From JBBRBB01 sp038206235 (GTDB lineage Bacteria > Bacteroidota > Bacteroidia > Chitinophagales > Chitinophagaceae): DNA of 37,410 nucleotides. Shown piece after piece: positions 1 to 7,764 of the stretch. How positions within the stretch are numbered: position 1 is the stretch's first letter; every line of letters begins with the position of its first letter. A program made the translations under genes and the position numbers. The stretch is taken from the NCBI GenBank assembly GCA_038206235.1, contig JBBRBB010000036.1:1-37410 (forward strand), read 5' to 3'. The notes beneath the pieces were generated by a model that did not search any database, had not been told where the DNA came from, and was given only the letters and a program-made list of their open reading frames with translations.

Positions 1-32
1 ATGATGGGAGGCTGTAAAAAAGCCTCCTTCAT
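1..32 (+). terminator. Hairpin, probable terminator of an upstream gene
   Basis: A seven-base stem (ggaggct at 7-13 with agcctcc at 21-27) closes an A-rich loop, and atga/tcat can pair outside it. The 3' side runs into ttcatttat rather than a clean T-run, so this is a plausible but imperfect intrinsic terminator. The gene it would serve lies outside the window. Confidence 0.45.
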
Positions 33-192
33 TTATCCAAATCAATAAGCAAAAACAATATCATTCTTTAAAATAAAAAAAGTGTTTCCAAAAAAACTTA
101 CATTAGCAAAAGCGTTGCAATAGAAATTTGAAACCGCCTAACGACATCCTACACATATTTAAACACTCATGACTTTGCCGACGCTGCCCTAC

Positions 193-266
193 GCTATTTT
201 TAGCACATTTGCAAGGCACACAAAACCTCGACACAAAGCCAACCTTGCAAAAGAGCTAAAAAATGC
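193..266. repeat. Long imperfect palindrome downstream of the DtxR gene
   Basis: A 24-base arm at 193-216 is complementary to 243-266 at 20 of 24 positions, around a 26-base centre. It lies 38 bases past the stop codon of the minus-strand regulator gene. The rest of 33-304 shows no gene. It is too long and loose for an ordinary terminator. Its position beyond the 3' end of a minus-strand gene matches that of the repeats at 6.4-9.2 kb, but the sequence is different. It could be a mobile palindromic element or a structured 3' end. Confidence 0.5.
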
Positions 267-304
267 CAACGCACAACCCACCGCACCGTGACAGTCTAAG
301 CGGT

Positions 305-958
305 TCAATCAACCAGTAAACTTTCTGCAAATTTTTGCGAAACAGTTGTTTTAAAATCTTTACCAATCTGTATGTTCATTGACCCATCAAAAGCAATTTT
401 ATCAATCACTTTTATTTTAGTGCCAATGCTTACAGACAATTGCAGTAAGTATTGAAGAAATATTGTAGAGGTATCTTTTACAGCAGCAACCCGACAAGTT
501 TTTCCAACTTTAATCTCTGACAACAGTTTTTTTACAGTGTCGGGCAATTGACCGTTCGACTTTGGTATAGGGTCTCCATGTGGGTCGTATTCGGGATAGC
601 CTAAAAATTTATCTAATCTATCAGCTAAATCTTCATGCTGTACATGTTCCAACTGTTCAGCCATTTCATGTATCTCATCCCAACTGTAACCCAATTTATC
701 TTGTAAAAAAACTTCCCATAAACGATGCTTCCGTACTATCAGTAATGCAGTTTTATTTCCTTTGTCAGTCAGCTTCGCCCCTTTTACTTTATCGTAATTG
801 ATTAACTTTTTTTCCGTGAGCTTCTTAATCATATCAATTACAGAAGCTGCATTAACGTTTACAGCCTCTGCTATTGATGTGGGTGTTATTTTATTGCCGT
901 CAATTTCAGACAATCGATATATAGCTTTTAAATAATTTTCTTCTGTTAAAGAGTGCAT
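305..958 (-). CDS. DtxR/MntR-family metal-dependent transcriptional regulator
   Basis: At 217 residues this has the usual full length of the DtxR/IdeR/MntR family. The order is a winged helix-turn-helix (about 1-62, with the helix ASVIDMIKKLTEK), a dimerisation and metal-binding domain (about 65-140, with QLEHVQHEDL and the typical DPHGDPIP) and a C-terminal SH3-like/FeoA-type domain (about 145-217). The family binds Fe(II) or Mn(II) and then represses metal uptake or, less often, activates genes. It is divergent from the cytochrome-Rieske-porin genes, with a 22-base palindrome between them, so it probably controls itself and that operon. Whether it senses iron or manganese cannot be read from the sequence. 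Confidence 0.92.
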   Translation of the reverse strand: MHSLTEENYLKAIYRLSEIDGNKITPTSIAEAVNVNAASVIDMIKKLTEKKLINYDKVKGAKLTDKGNKTALLIVRKHRLWEVFLQDKLGYSWDEIHEMAEQLEHVQHEDLADRLDKFLGYPEYDPHGDPIPKSNGQLPDTVKKLLSEIKVGKTCRVAAVKDTSTIFLQYLLQLSVSIGTKIKVIDKIAFDGSMNIQIGKDFKTTVSQKFAESLLVD

Positions 959-1003
959 AGTGCTACTATATTTTTTTAAAGGTAATCAATCTGTAAAAGA
1001 TGC

Positions 1004-1025
1004 TTTATTAGACTAACCTAATAAA
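1004..1025. promoter_or_regulatory. Candidate DtxR-type operator palindrome
   Basis: Eight-base arms tttattag (1004-1011) and ctaataaa (1018-1025) are perfect inverted complements around actaac. The core TTAGACTAACCTAA resembles the TTAGG..CCTAA half-sites known for DtxR/IdeR operators. It lies 46 bases upstream of the minus-strand regulator gene and 58 bases upstream of the plus-strand cytochrome gene, so one bound dimer could act on both promoters. Binding itself is inferred. Confidence 0.6.
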
Positions 1026-1083
1026 ATTAATTTCAGTAGTCAAATTTAATTATTAAGTTTGCTCTGTTAAAATTTATAGAGCA

Positions 1084-2289
1084 ATGAACAAAAGATACAT
1101 CCTGATTATTAGCTTCCTCATTTTAGCAGTTACATTTATCGTTTCCTGCGAAAAATTATTACCAGCATTGCCGGCAAATGATGAATTGTTAGACGGACCC
1201 GTTGATGGTCTTTCAACGGAGGAACAAAAACAATTTCTAAATGGGGATATTGCTTTTAACGATGAAATATTTACACCCGAAAAAGGGTTAGGTCCCCGCT
1301 TTGTTAGTACATCTTGCGGCAGTTGCCATGCAGGTGATGGCAAGGGTACACCCTTTACAACACTTATAAGGTTTACCGCTGCGGCAGACAGTACAGGCAA
1401 CACCATCTTACCTCAGGGACCTACCCAGTTACAAAACAGAGCCATTCCTGGCTATACTCCTGAACTACTTCCTATGGCGTTACCCTTTTCAAAATTTACT
1501 CCGCCAGCCAATACAGGTTTAGGTTTTCTGAATTTAGTTTCTGATGCTGACCTGCTTGCGATGACTGATTCCAATGATGTAAATAATGATGGAATTTCAG
1601 GTACTGTTAATTGGAATAATATTCCATCTTTTGTAACATTAAGAAAAGGAACAGTAAGCAATAATGGAAAATATATATGCCGCTTCGGCAAAAAGGCAAG
1701 TGTTTATGACCTGTTGCAACAAGCTGCTACGGCATATAATCAGGATATGGGTATTACCTCCACATTTGAGCCCATAGATGTTTATAGCGGATTGGTAATT
1801 GACCCCGAGGTTTCAACGCAAACTGTAAATAATGTGGTATTTTATCTTAAAACTTTAAAAGCACCTGTACAACGAACTCCTAATAATCCTGAAGTAGTAG
1901 CTGGCAAAAATGTATTTATTCAACTTGGTTGCGAGAGCTGCCATAAGCAAACGCTAAAAACCGCATTTTCAACTATTGAGGCACTTAATAACAAGGACTT
2001 TCATCCCTTTACCGATTTGTTGCTGCACGATATGGGCAGTGGTTTAGATGATGGTTTTACTGAAGGCGGTGCAAAAAATTCAGAATGGAGAACAGCGCCA
2101 TTATGGGGTTTGGGGCTTGCACCAAATTCGCAGGGAGGACAATATTTTTTATTGCACGATGGACGGGCAAAATCAATTGAAGAAGCCATTACAATTCATG
2201 GTGGCGAAGCCACAGCATCAAAAAATAAATTCACCCAACTTACAAGCAGCGACAGGGATAAGTTGATAAAATTTATTAAATCATTATAA
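1084..2289 (+). CDS. Diheme c-type cytochrome, putative thiol oxidoreductase (DUF1111-like lipoprotein)
   Basis: This 401-residue exported protein begins with a lipoprotein-type signal ending in IVSC (Cys22). Two CXXCH heme c motifs are visible, CGSCH at residues 78-82 and CESCH at 283-287. The spacing and the C-terminal WRTAPLWGLG and FLLHDGRAKSIEEAI segments match the diheme oxidoreductase family (DUF1111, often called thiol oxidoreductase), distantly related to MauG and cytochrome c peroxidase. It should act outside the inner membrane as an electron carrier or peroxidase-like enzyme. It is first in an apparent operon with a Rieske protein 6 bases downstream and a porin overlapping that. 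The substrate is unknown. Confidence 0.88.
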   Translation: MNKRYILIISFLILAVTFIVSCEKLLPALPANDELLDGPVDGLSTEEQKQFLNGDIAFNDEIFTPEKGLGPRFVSTSCGSCHAGDGKGTPFTTLIRFTAAADSTGNTILPQGPTQLQNRAIPGYTPELLPMALPFSKFTPPANTGLGFLNLVSDADLLAMTDSNDVNNDGISGTVNWNNIPSFVTLRKGTVSNNGKYICRFGKKASVYDLLQQAATAYNQDMGITSTFEPIDVYSGLVIDPEVSTQTVNNVVFYLKTLKAPVQRTPNNPEVVAGKNVFIQLGCESCHKQTLKTAFSTIEALNNKDFHPFTDLLLHDMGSGLDDGFTEGGAKNSEWRTAPLWGLGLAPNSQGGQYFLLHDGRAKSIEEAITIHGGEATASKNKFTQLTSSDRDKLIKFIKSL

Positions 2290-2295
2290 CGCATC

Positions 2296-2745
2296 ATGGA
2301 TAGAAAAGACTTTATTAAAACATGCGGCTTTGCTTGTGTAGGCGGAACAGCGTTAACAGCTTTATTGCAAAGTTGCAGCACTACCAACCCCAATCACTTT
2401 GCACAAACTGCATTAGCTAACAATCAAATAAATATTAAAAAAGAAGAGTTTGTACAGCAGGTAAGAAAAGATAAAACCACTTTCCGAAAATATGTGTTGG
2501 TTAAAAATGAAAAAGTAGCTTTTCCAATTATCCTGTACCGCTTTAGTGATATAGAATACACAGCCTTACTGATGCAATGCACACATAAAGGTTGTGAGTT
2601 AGAGCCACAGGGCAGTTACCTGGCTTGCCCTTGTCATGGCAGTGAATTTAATAATAAAGGCATTGTACAAAACCCACCTGCACAGGAAAATTTAAAAACC
2701 TTTCAAATTAAAACAGACAATGAAAATGTGTACATACAACTCTAA
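2296..2745 (+). CDS. Rieske [2Fe-2S] lipoprotein
   Basis: 149 residues. Both Rieske cluster-binding boxes are intact: CTHKGC at residues 95-100 and CPCHGS at 111-116, giving two Cys and two His ligands. The N-terminus carries a hydrophobic segment ending in LLQSC (Cys27), a lipobox, so the cluster domain is probably tethered outside the inner membrane. Its size and single domain suit a small electron-transfer protein rather than a bc1 subunit; no cytochrome b gene is nearby. It follows the diheme gene by 6 bases and is overlapped by the porin gene, so the three are probably made together, the Rieske protein perhaps passing electrons to or from the diheme protein (inference). Confidence 0.92.
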   Translation: MDRKDFIKTCGFACVGGTALTALLQSCSTTNPNHFAQTALANNQINIKKEEFVQQVRKDKTTFRKYVLVKNEKVAFPIILYRFSDIEYTALLMQCTHKGCELEPQGSYLACPCHGSEFNNKGIVQNPPAQENLKTFQIKTDNENVYIQL

Positions 2746-3979
2746 AAAAACTATCGTTGCTGCTGCTTTTTTTATGACAGTTTGTGGCATCGCCAATGCA
2801 CAACAGGATACTACAAAACAAAAATTCTTTAAACGCATTGATGCCGATACATCCACCTCTAAACTCAATATGGATGCAACGTATAACCGACCATTTTTAC
2901 AGGCAGGAAAATTGCCCTTAGCCATTGGTGGCTATTTGGAAACGAACACACAGTACGCAATAACGGGGGGCAAAGGCGAAGGTTTTTCTTTTCAGTATCG
3001 CAGATTGGAAATTTTTTTTTCGTCAACTATTGCTAAGAAAATAAAATTTCTGGCAGACATAGAATTTGAAGATGGGGCAAAAGAAATAAGCGTAGAGTAT
3101 GCTTCCCTGGATTTTGAATTTCATCCCTTATTAACTCTTCGTGGTGGTATTATTGTAAACCCTATTGGTTCGTTCAATCAAAACCACGATGGACCAAAAT
3201 GGGATTTTATTGACAGACCCATTTCATCAACTACCATATTGGCAGCCACTTTATCAGAAGCAGGTTTTGGGTTGTATGGCAAACACTTTACAGGCAATTG
3301 GGTATTGGGATACGAAGCCTACTTAACTAATGGTTTTGACGACAAAGTAATTTCAAATGAAGAAAACAGAACATCATTGGCAGCAGGAAAAAGCAATCCT
3401 GAAAAGTTTGAAGAAAGCAATAGCGGCTCACCCATGTTTACAGGAAAAATTGCTATTCGAAATAGAAAAATTGGAGAGGTTGGCTTATCATACATGGGCG
3501 GTGTGTACAACAAATGGAAAGATGATGGACTTATATTGGATAAGAAAAGAAATGTAAATGTGGTTGCAGTAGATTTTAATACATCGCTTTTAAAAAACAG
3601 GCTAAACATATTAGGCGAAGCCGCCAAAGTTTTTGTAAATGTTCCTGATACTTACTTTCAACAGTTTGGAAACAAACAATGGGGCGGCTTTGTGGACATT
3701 GTAGGCACCATATTGCAAAAGCCAATGTTTGGCTGGGAAAATGCAAAACTAAATCTTGGTGTTCGTTTGGAATATGCGGATTACAACATTGGAAAGTTTA
3801 AGCAAGGAGGCGGCAACATTGCAGACCACCTTTGGTCAATCTATCCAGGCATTGCATTCAGACCGGTTGGCACAACGGTTATCCGTTTCAATTACCGTTA
3901 CCAAAAACAACGGGACATTTTAGGCAACCCGCCTGCTTTGACAGGGGCTTTTCAATTTGGGTTTGCTACTTATTTTTAA
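2720..3979 (+). CDS. Outer-membrane porin, phosphate-selective OprO/OprP type
   Basis: 419 residues with a signal peptide ending ANA (residues 25-27), then alternating beta-strand sequence and a terminal aromatic (ATYF) as in outer-membrane barrels. Segments such as FQYRRLEIFFSS, DIEFEDGAKEISVEYA and GIIVNPIGSFNQNHDGPKWDFIDRP are typical of the OprO/OprP porin family. The start overlaps the Rieske gene by 26 bases; a second ATG at 2726 would shorten the overlap to 20, and both keep the signal peptide. The family name implies phosphate, but substrates vary; beside a DtxR regulator and redox proteins, a metal or anion role is possible. Confidence 0.85.
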   Translation: MKMCTYNSKKTIVAAAFFMTVCGIANAQQDTTKQKFFKRIDADTSTSKLNMDATYNRPFLQAGKLPLAIGGYLETNTQYAITGGKGEGFSFQYRRLEIFFSSTIAKKIKFLADIEFEDGAKEISVEYASLDFEFHPLLTLRGGIIVNPIGSFNQNHDGPKWDFIDRPISSTTILAATLSEAGFGLYGKHFTGNWVLGYEAYLTNGFDDKVISNEENRTSLAAGKSNPEKFEESNSGSPMFTGKIAIRNRKIGEVGLSYMGGVYNKWKDDGLILDKKRNVNVVAVDFNTSLLKNRLNILGEAAKVFVNVPDTYFQQFGNKQWGGFVDIVGTILQKPMFGWENAKLNLGVRLEYADYNIGKFKQGGGNIADHLWSIYPGIAFRPVGTTVIRFNYRYQKQRDILGNPPALTGAFQFGFATYF

Positions 3980-4020
3980 AACCGATACAACATTTTAAAT
4001 AAGAAAAATTTTACAATATT

Positions 4021-4479
4021 ATGTGTGCAAAACAATGGAAAAGTATTGTTGCAAGGGGAGACGATGCTTTTAAAAATGCCGATACCAAACTGGCAATTTA
4101 TTTCTATACAAAATCTATGAGTAAGGGGGAGAGGATGATTAATGAAACGGTATTAAATTTTGACGGTGATACAGATATGCTGGGTTTATATACTACATCC
4201 TGCAAGCTGCTGGCAGGTGCATGTAAAAAAGCGAATATGAAGAAGGATGCCATTACTTGTATTAATGAAGCAATGAACAAATTGTCAGACGTAATTAAAA
4301 ATCCAGGTTATCCCATTTTAATGCGTGGCAAATCTATCAGAGCGTTTGAAGGTTTGTTTACAATGGCAAATGAATGTGAGCCTGAAAAACCGTTAAGTTT
4401 TATCGGTAGTAAGTTGTATGAGCTAAGCATATATGTTCAGCAAATGTTACCCGCAAATAGAGATATTCAACGTAATTAA
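4021..4479 (+). CDS. Small helical protein, possibly TPR-like, unknown function
   Basis: 152 residues with no signal peptide or membrane segment, so probably cytoplasmic. The first 100 residues look like paired amphipathic helices (GDDAFKNADTKLAIYFYTKSM, then LAGACKKANMKKDAITCINEAMNKL), in the manner of tetratricopeptide repeats, but too degenerate to name. It starts 41 bases after the porin stop and could be read through from that operon. No catalytic motif is visible. A second DtxR-like gene lies 66 bases downstream, behind an inverted repeat. Confidence 0.75.
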   Translation: MCAKQWKSIVARGDDAFKNADTKLAIYFYTKSMSKGERMINETVLNFDGDTDMLGLYTTSCKLLAGACKKANMKKDAITCINEAMNKLSDVIKNPGYPILMRGKSIRAFEGLFTMANECEPEKPLSFIGSKLYELSIYVQQMLPANRDIQRN

Positions 4480-4494
4480 CATCAACATAGAATA

Positions 4495-4529
4495 GAATAC
4501 TTCGTAATAATTAATTAGTGAAAGTATTA
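4495..4529. promoter_or_regulatory. AT-rich inverted repeat before the short DtxR-like gene
   Basis: Arms around gaatactt (4495-4502) and aagtatta (4522-4529) can pair across a 19-base centre of mostly A and T. It sits just upstream of the short DtxR-like gene at 4546 and could be an operator or a weak terminator of the upstream gene. It does not share the TTAG..CTAA core of the palindrome at 1004-1025. Confidence 0.25.
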
Positions 4530-4545
4530 TCCAGAAGAATGAAAA

Positions 4546-4893
4546 ATGATGACCATTGCAGAACAGGAATACCTGAAACAAATATATCTCCATACTGCAG
4601 GTAAAAATGAGAAGATATATACCAACGAATTAGCGGCAATGGTATCTGCGAAACCTGCATCTGTTACTGATATGATTAAGAAACTTGCTGCAAAAAATTT
4701 AATTATTTATAACAAATATCGTGGTTGCTGTTTATCAGGCAAAGGGTTAAAAGAAGCATTGCAAATTATAAGAAGAAACCGTTTATGGGAATTATTTTTA
4801 GTAGAGAAGTTGGGCATGGACTGGAAAGAAGTTCATGCCATTGCTTCACAATTACAATGTATATCCTCTAAAGAATTGATAAATAAAGCATGA
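4546..4893 (+). CDS. Short DtxR paralogue lacking metal-binding residues and the C-terminal domain
   Basis: 115 residues that align without gaps over most of their length to the first half of the 217-residue DtxR regulator at 305-958. The DNA-binding helix is nearly identical (ASVTDMIKKLAAK against ASVIDMIKKLTEK), and RNRLWELFLVEKLG matches RHRLWEVFLQDKLG. Where the full-length protein has QLEHVQHEDL, this one has QLQCISSKEL, so the conserved Glu-His ligand pair is gone. It stops before the DPHGDPIP segment, and none of the three frames downstream shows the missing part. It may be a metal-blind competitor for the same DNA or a decaying gene; the intact reading frame and conserved helix favour a working product. 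Confidence 0.75.
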   Translation: MMTIAEQEYLKQIYLHTAGKNEKIYTNELAAMVSAKPASVTDMIKKLAAKNLIIYNKYRGCCLSGKGLKEALQIIRRNRLWELFLVEKLGMDWKEVHAIASQLQCISSKELINKA

Positions 4894-5016
4894 GTTTAAG
4901 GGGAAATGGAGCAGAAGAATAGATGAAAAACATCGTCTTATATAAGAGGTTACTCAAGCAGAAATTATCATCTATTCCTGCATGGGGCATTATGAATAGG
5001 AATTACCATCGACTGA

Positions 5017-5580
5017 TTATCGAATCTTTCTCTCAGCCATCATCAGTTTTACTTTCAGGATTGCGGCAACACTAACCGCGTCTGTTATCTCATTATTTTG
5101 CACCATTTGATATGCTTCATCAAAAGGAATTTTTTTTACAATCAATTGTTCTGTTGCTTCCGGTGATGCCGTATTTTGAGTTATATCTCTTGCTAAAAAT
5201 ACTTGGCAGTATTCATCAGTAACAGAATTCGAAAGATGCATTTCAAGAATTTTATTCCACTGTTTTGCTTCTAAGCCTGTTTCTTCAAGCAACTCTCTTT
5301 TGGCTGCTTCTAACGGGTTTTCATTTTCAGGACAGCCACCTTCCGGAATTTCCCAACTGTATTGATTTAGCGTAAACCTGAATTGACCAACAAGATATGT
5401 ATTCATCTCTTCATCCAACGGAAGCACTCCTGCAGCGATATTTTTAAAATGAACCTTACCATAAATACCTTTGCCCCCTGAAGGATTAATTATATCATAC
5501 TCTGTTACGTTTATCCACCTGTTATCATAAATTTCTTTTTCATCAATTATTTTCCACGGATTTTGATTCTCGTTATTCAT
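5017..5580 (-). CDS. NUDIX hydrolase, ADP-ribose pyrophosphatase-like
   Basis: 187 residues. A perfect Nudix box (GX5EX7REUXEEXGU) runs from GGCPENENP to RELLEETGL near residues 80-103, supplying the catalytic helix and the Mg-binding glutamates. The preceding WEIPEGG and the beta-strand HFKNIAAGVLPLD are typical of ADP-ribose pyrophosphatases and related sugar-nucleotide hydrolases that clear nucleoside diphosphate derivatives in the cytoplasm. It is divergently transcribed from the YdeI-like gene at 5683, with about 100 bases between them. The exact substrate cannot be told from the sequence. Confidence 0.92.
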   Translation of the reverse strand: MNNENQNPWKIIDEKEIYDNRWINVTEYDIINPSGGKGIYGKVHFKNIAAGVLPLDEEMNTYLVGQFRFTLNQYSWEIPEGGCPENENPLEAAKRELLEETGLEAKQWNKILEMHLSNSVTDEYCQVFLARDITQNTASPEATEQLIVKKIPFDEAYQMVQNNEITDAVSVAAILKVKLMMAERKIR

Positions 5581-5682
5581 GCGTGTGAAGATATAGCAAT
5601 TAGCAGTTACACTTTTTTCAGCGTTTGCTCTAATAATAGCTTATAGAGAGATTTATTATCTTTAAATTCCAAAAGAAAATAT

Positions 5683-6339
5683 ATGGCTAATTCACTTGCC
5701 CAAAAGCTGCGAATAAAAGAGGGAATAAAATTACTCACCGTCAATGCTCCCAACAATTTTATAAAAAGTATTGAAGGCCTGCCTGCAAATGTTTCTATTT
5801 CAGATAAGACTAAAAGCTATGAGCAAATTCATTGGTTTGTTCTTAATAGAGCGCAAATGGAAAAAGAGTTGAATAAGATTTTAAAGTTGCTGCACAGTGA
5901 TGTTGTTTGCTGGATATATTATCCTAAAAGCTCATCAAAATTGCAAACTGACTTGAACAGAGATAAGGGCTGGGAAATATTATTAAAGCATGATGAATTG
6001 CAATGGCTCAGTTTAATTTCTTTTGATGATACATGGAGCGCTTTCGGAATGAGACTAAAAACGGAAACCGATAAAAAGAAAAAAGCGAAACCCAAAGTGA
6101 GGGAAATTTTCGAATGGATTGATGCAGAGAAAAAGATTGTTCGCTTACCTGAAGACTTAGAAAAAGCTTTAAGAATAAGCAGGCAAGCAAATGATTTTTT
6201 TAAAACGCTTTCTTTCACCAATAAAAAAGAATATGTGGAATGGATTGTTACAGCTAAAAGAGAAGAAACACGAAATGAACGGTTGCAAGGAACTATTGAG
6301 TGTTTGGAAAAAGAGTGGAAGAATCCGAGGAATATGTGA
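5683..6339 (+). CDS. YdeI/OmpD-associated family protein with DUF3052-like N-terminus
   Basis: 218 residues, cytoplasmic. The N-terminal half (about 1-125: LAQKLRIKEGIKLLTVNAP, VCWIYYPKSS, DDTWSAFGMRLK) resembles the DUF3052-type domain. The C-terminal part (about 150-218) is the YdeI/OmpD-associated signature: LPEDLEKALR, FFKTLSFTNKKEYVEWIVTA, KREETRNERL, then WKNPRNM. Members are annotated as bacteriocin-protection or stress proteins, but the biochemical role is not established. A likely promoter-like tatctttaa lies about 20 bases upstream. Its 3' end is duplicated at 7568-7684, and a long repeat (copy A) begins about 70 bases past its stop. Confidence 0.85.
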   Translation: MANSLAQKLRIKEGIKLLTVNAPNNFIKSIEGLPANVSISDKTKSYEQIHWFVLNRAQMEKELNKILKLLHSDVVCWIYYPKSSSKLQTDLNRDKGWEILLKHDELQWLSLISFDDTWSAFGMRLKTETDKKKKAKPKVREIFEWIDAEKKIVRLPEDLEKALRISRQANDFFKTLSFTNKKEYVEWIVTAKREETRNERLQGTIECLEKEWKNPRNM

Positions 6340-6410
6340 GCTGGGAGTTGAGAATTTAAAGCCGGAGGAAATTCTTACTTTTTTTATTTTTGTTTAATGA
6401 GAAAATGAAA

Positions 6411-6639
6411 TCGCAATGTTCCTTGCTAACGCACAGTTGCTATAAAAAGGAAACATTGCGAGAAAGGGAAGGCAGGGAATTCATTGAACGTCCAGCCCGG
6501 TACAAATGCCCAATTGAAAATATAAAGTTGAAGTTATGAACTAAAGCTGAAAATTGAACGTCGAGCCCGAACCGCTGCAGATGTTTGCACATAGCTGATG
6601 TTAAATTGTCAAGCCCTGCTTTTGCAAATACTTTTGTTG
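6411..6639. repeat. Array repeat, copy A (with 5' hairpin)
   Basis: The left part is a strong hairpin: tcgcaatgttcctt (6411-6424) pairs with 6447-6461, with one bulged A, around a 22-base loop. From 6471 the sequence matches copy C (9063 onward), including exact runs of 37 bases (6495-6531 against 9086-9122) and 27 bases (6613-6639 against 9205-9231). The right end, ctgcttttgcaaatac then ttttgttg, stops 23 bases from the stop codon of the minus-strand gene at 6663. A spurious reading frame crosses it but has no coding character. The whole 6340-6662 gap is this repeat plus about 70 bases of unremarkable sequence. Confidence 0.85.
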
Positions 6640-6662
6640 TGTGCTGTACTGTCAAAATGTGA

Positions 6663-7424
6663 TTACTTTATCCAGTCTATATTACCTAAGCATCCTGTTG
6701 GAGTATAACCAAGGGGATAATTGGAATTGTATAGTTCATAATCCTTTTTAAAAGGTCTACGCTTTAAATATTCATAGGTCAATTCAAGTCCCTGATTACA
6801 AATTTTACCAAGTGGACCGGAAATTGCAGTTCCTTCCGCCCAACGTTCGATACCATTTTCATTTCTAATTAAACTTCCAGGTAAAATACACAAATAACTT
6901 TTCCCATCTATTTCTCTGTCGAATGAAACTAAAATATTTAAATACTCAATTTCAATTTTAGGTATAAACGTGTTGGCAAGAGGCGGAGATTTGTAAAATT
7001 TGGCAAAATTTGAAATGTCTAAAGACCACTTTTTTTTAGAACTGATAGTTTCAGAATAAATTGGGTTGCTTGGCAAAGAAGTATACCAACCGTAGTCAGC
7101 GATTTTCGCAAAGTATATTTGATTAATTTGAAGGTTACAAATTGAATACTGTCCTTTATTTTCAACTATTAAAGTGTCTTTACCTTTATTGTCAGAACTA
7201 ATTTGGATTTCAATAAAGGGTCTCGTTGAGGCTTCAATTTGATTTGATAATAATTTAGATTGAGTTTCTGAAATTTTGGTTTGTCTGTCTATAAGGTTTG
7301 TTTGCTTTGAAAGAATTATTGTTTGTATAATTACTACAATTAAGGTAAATATTCCAGTAAAAGCAGCAAACCAAGCTGCTTTGGTTGCAGGTCGTTTATT
7401 AAGCCAGTCAATAATTTTTTTCAT
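6663..7424 (-). CDS. Membrane-anchored protein with extracytoplasmic domain, unknown
   Basis: 253 residues. One transmembrane helix at about 16-40 (AAWFAAFTGIFTLIVVIIQTII) follows a short positively charged N-terminus, then a coiled-coil-like linker (TNLIDRQTKISETQSKLLSNQIEA). The remainder is a beta-rich domain (FIEIQISSDNKGKDTLIVENKGQ) that recalls the generic anchored Ig-like proteins of accessory regions. No enzyme motif is seen. It is a single gene lying between repeat copy A, which abuts its 3' end, and the YdeI fragment upstream of its start, so it looks like a one-gene unit of the array. Function unknown. Confidence 0.7.
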   Translation of the reverse strand: MKKIIDWLNKRPATKAAWFAAFTGIFTLIVVIIQTIILSKQTNLIDRQTKISETQSKLLSNQIEASTRPFIEIQISSDNKGKDTLIVENKGQYSICNLQINQIYFAKIADYGWYTSLPSNPIYSETISSKKKWSLDISNFAKFYKSPPLANTFIPKIEIEYLNILVSFDREIDGKSYLCILPGSLIRNENGIERWAEGTAISGPLGKICNQGLELTYEYLKRRPFKKDYELYNSNYPLGYTPTGCLGNIDWIK

Positions 7425-7567
7425 ATCTTTTAATCGTCCTGCAATTGGGGTTGGTAAATGGTGGTTTCAATGTTCTAACGCAACGATTTAATTCGTTGAA
7501 GGGTAAGTATTTTGGTTACTTTTTCAACACTCCCATTTCGTCCCAACACCCTCCCACATTGGTTCTT

Positions 7568-7684
7568 AAGAAGGAATATGTTGAATGGATTATTACAGCT
7601 AAAAGAGAAGAAACAAGAAAGGAACGGCTGAAAGGAACTGTAGAGCGTTTAGAAAAAGAGTGGAAGAACCCGAGAAATATTTAA
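7568..7684 (+). pseudogene. Duplicated 3' end of the YdeI-like gene
   Basis: The 38 codons before the stop encode KKEYVEWIITAKREETRKER.. and end in WKNPRNI. They match the C-terminus of the protein at 5683-6339 at 32 of 38 residues by direct comparison. Nothing upstream of the KKEY point resembles the rest of the gene, so this is a gene fragment with no function expected. The changes include conservative and charge-altering ones, so the copy is not recent. Repeat copy B begins 81 bases downstream, as copy A begins about 70 bases after the intact gene, which means gene end and repeat were probably copied together. Confidence 0.8.
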
Positions 7685-7764
7685 AGAATAATGGAGAATT
7701 GACAATGGAGAATGGAGAATTTGAAGTGGGAGCAGACTTGGTTTTTCTATTGTGTTGTTTAAAA

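Noticed and set aside
4893..5000. Frameshifted continuation of the short DtxR gene
   Set aside because: None of the three downstream frames encodes anything like the DPHGDPIP segment or the FeoA-type domain, so a single frameshift does not explain the truncation.
6440..6655. Minus-strand reading frame of 71 codons
   Set aside because: It lies entirely within repeat copy A, its peptide has no coding character, and copy C yields part of the same peptide without a gene.
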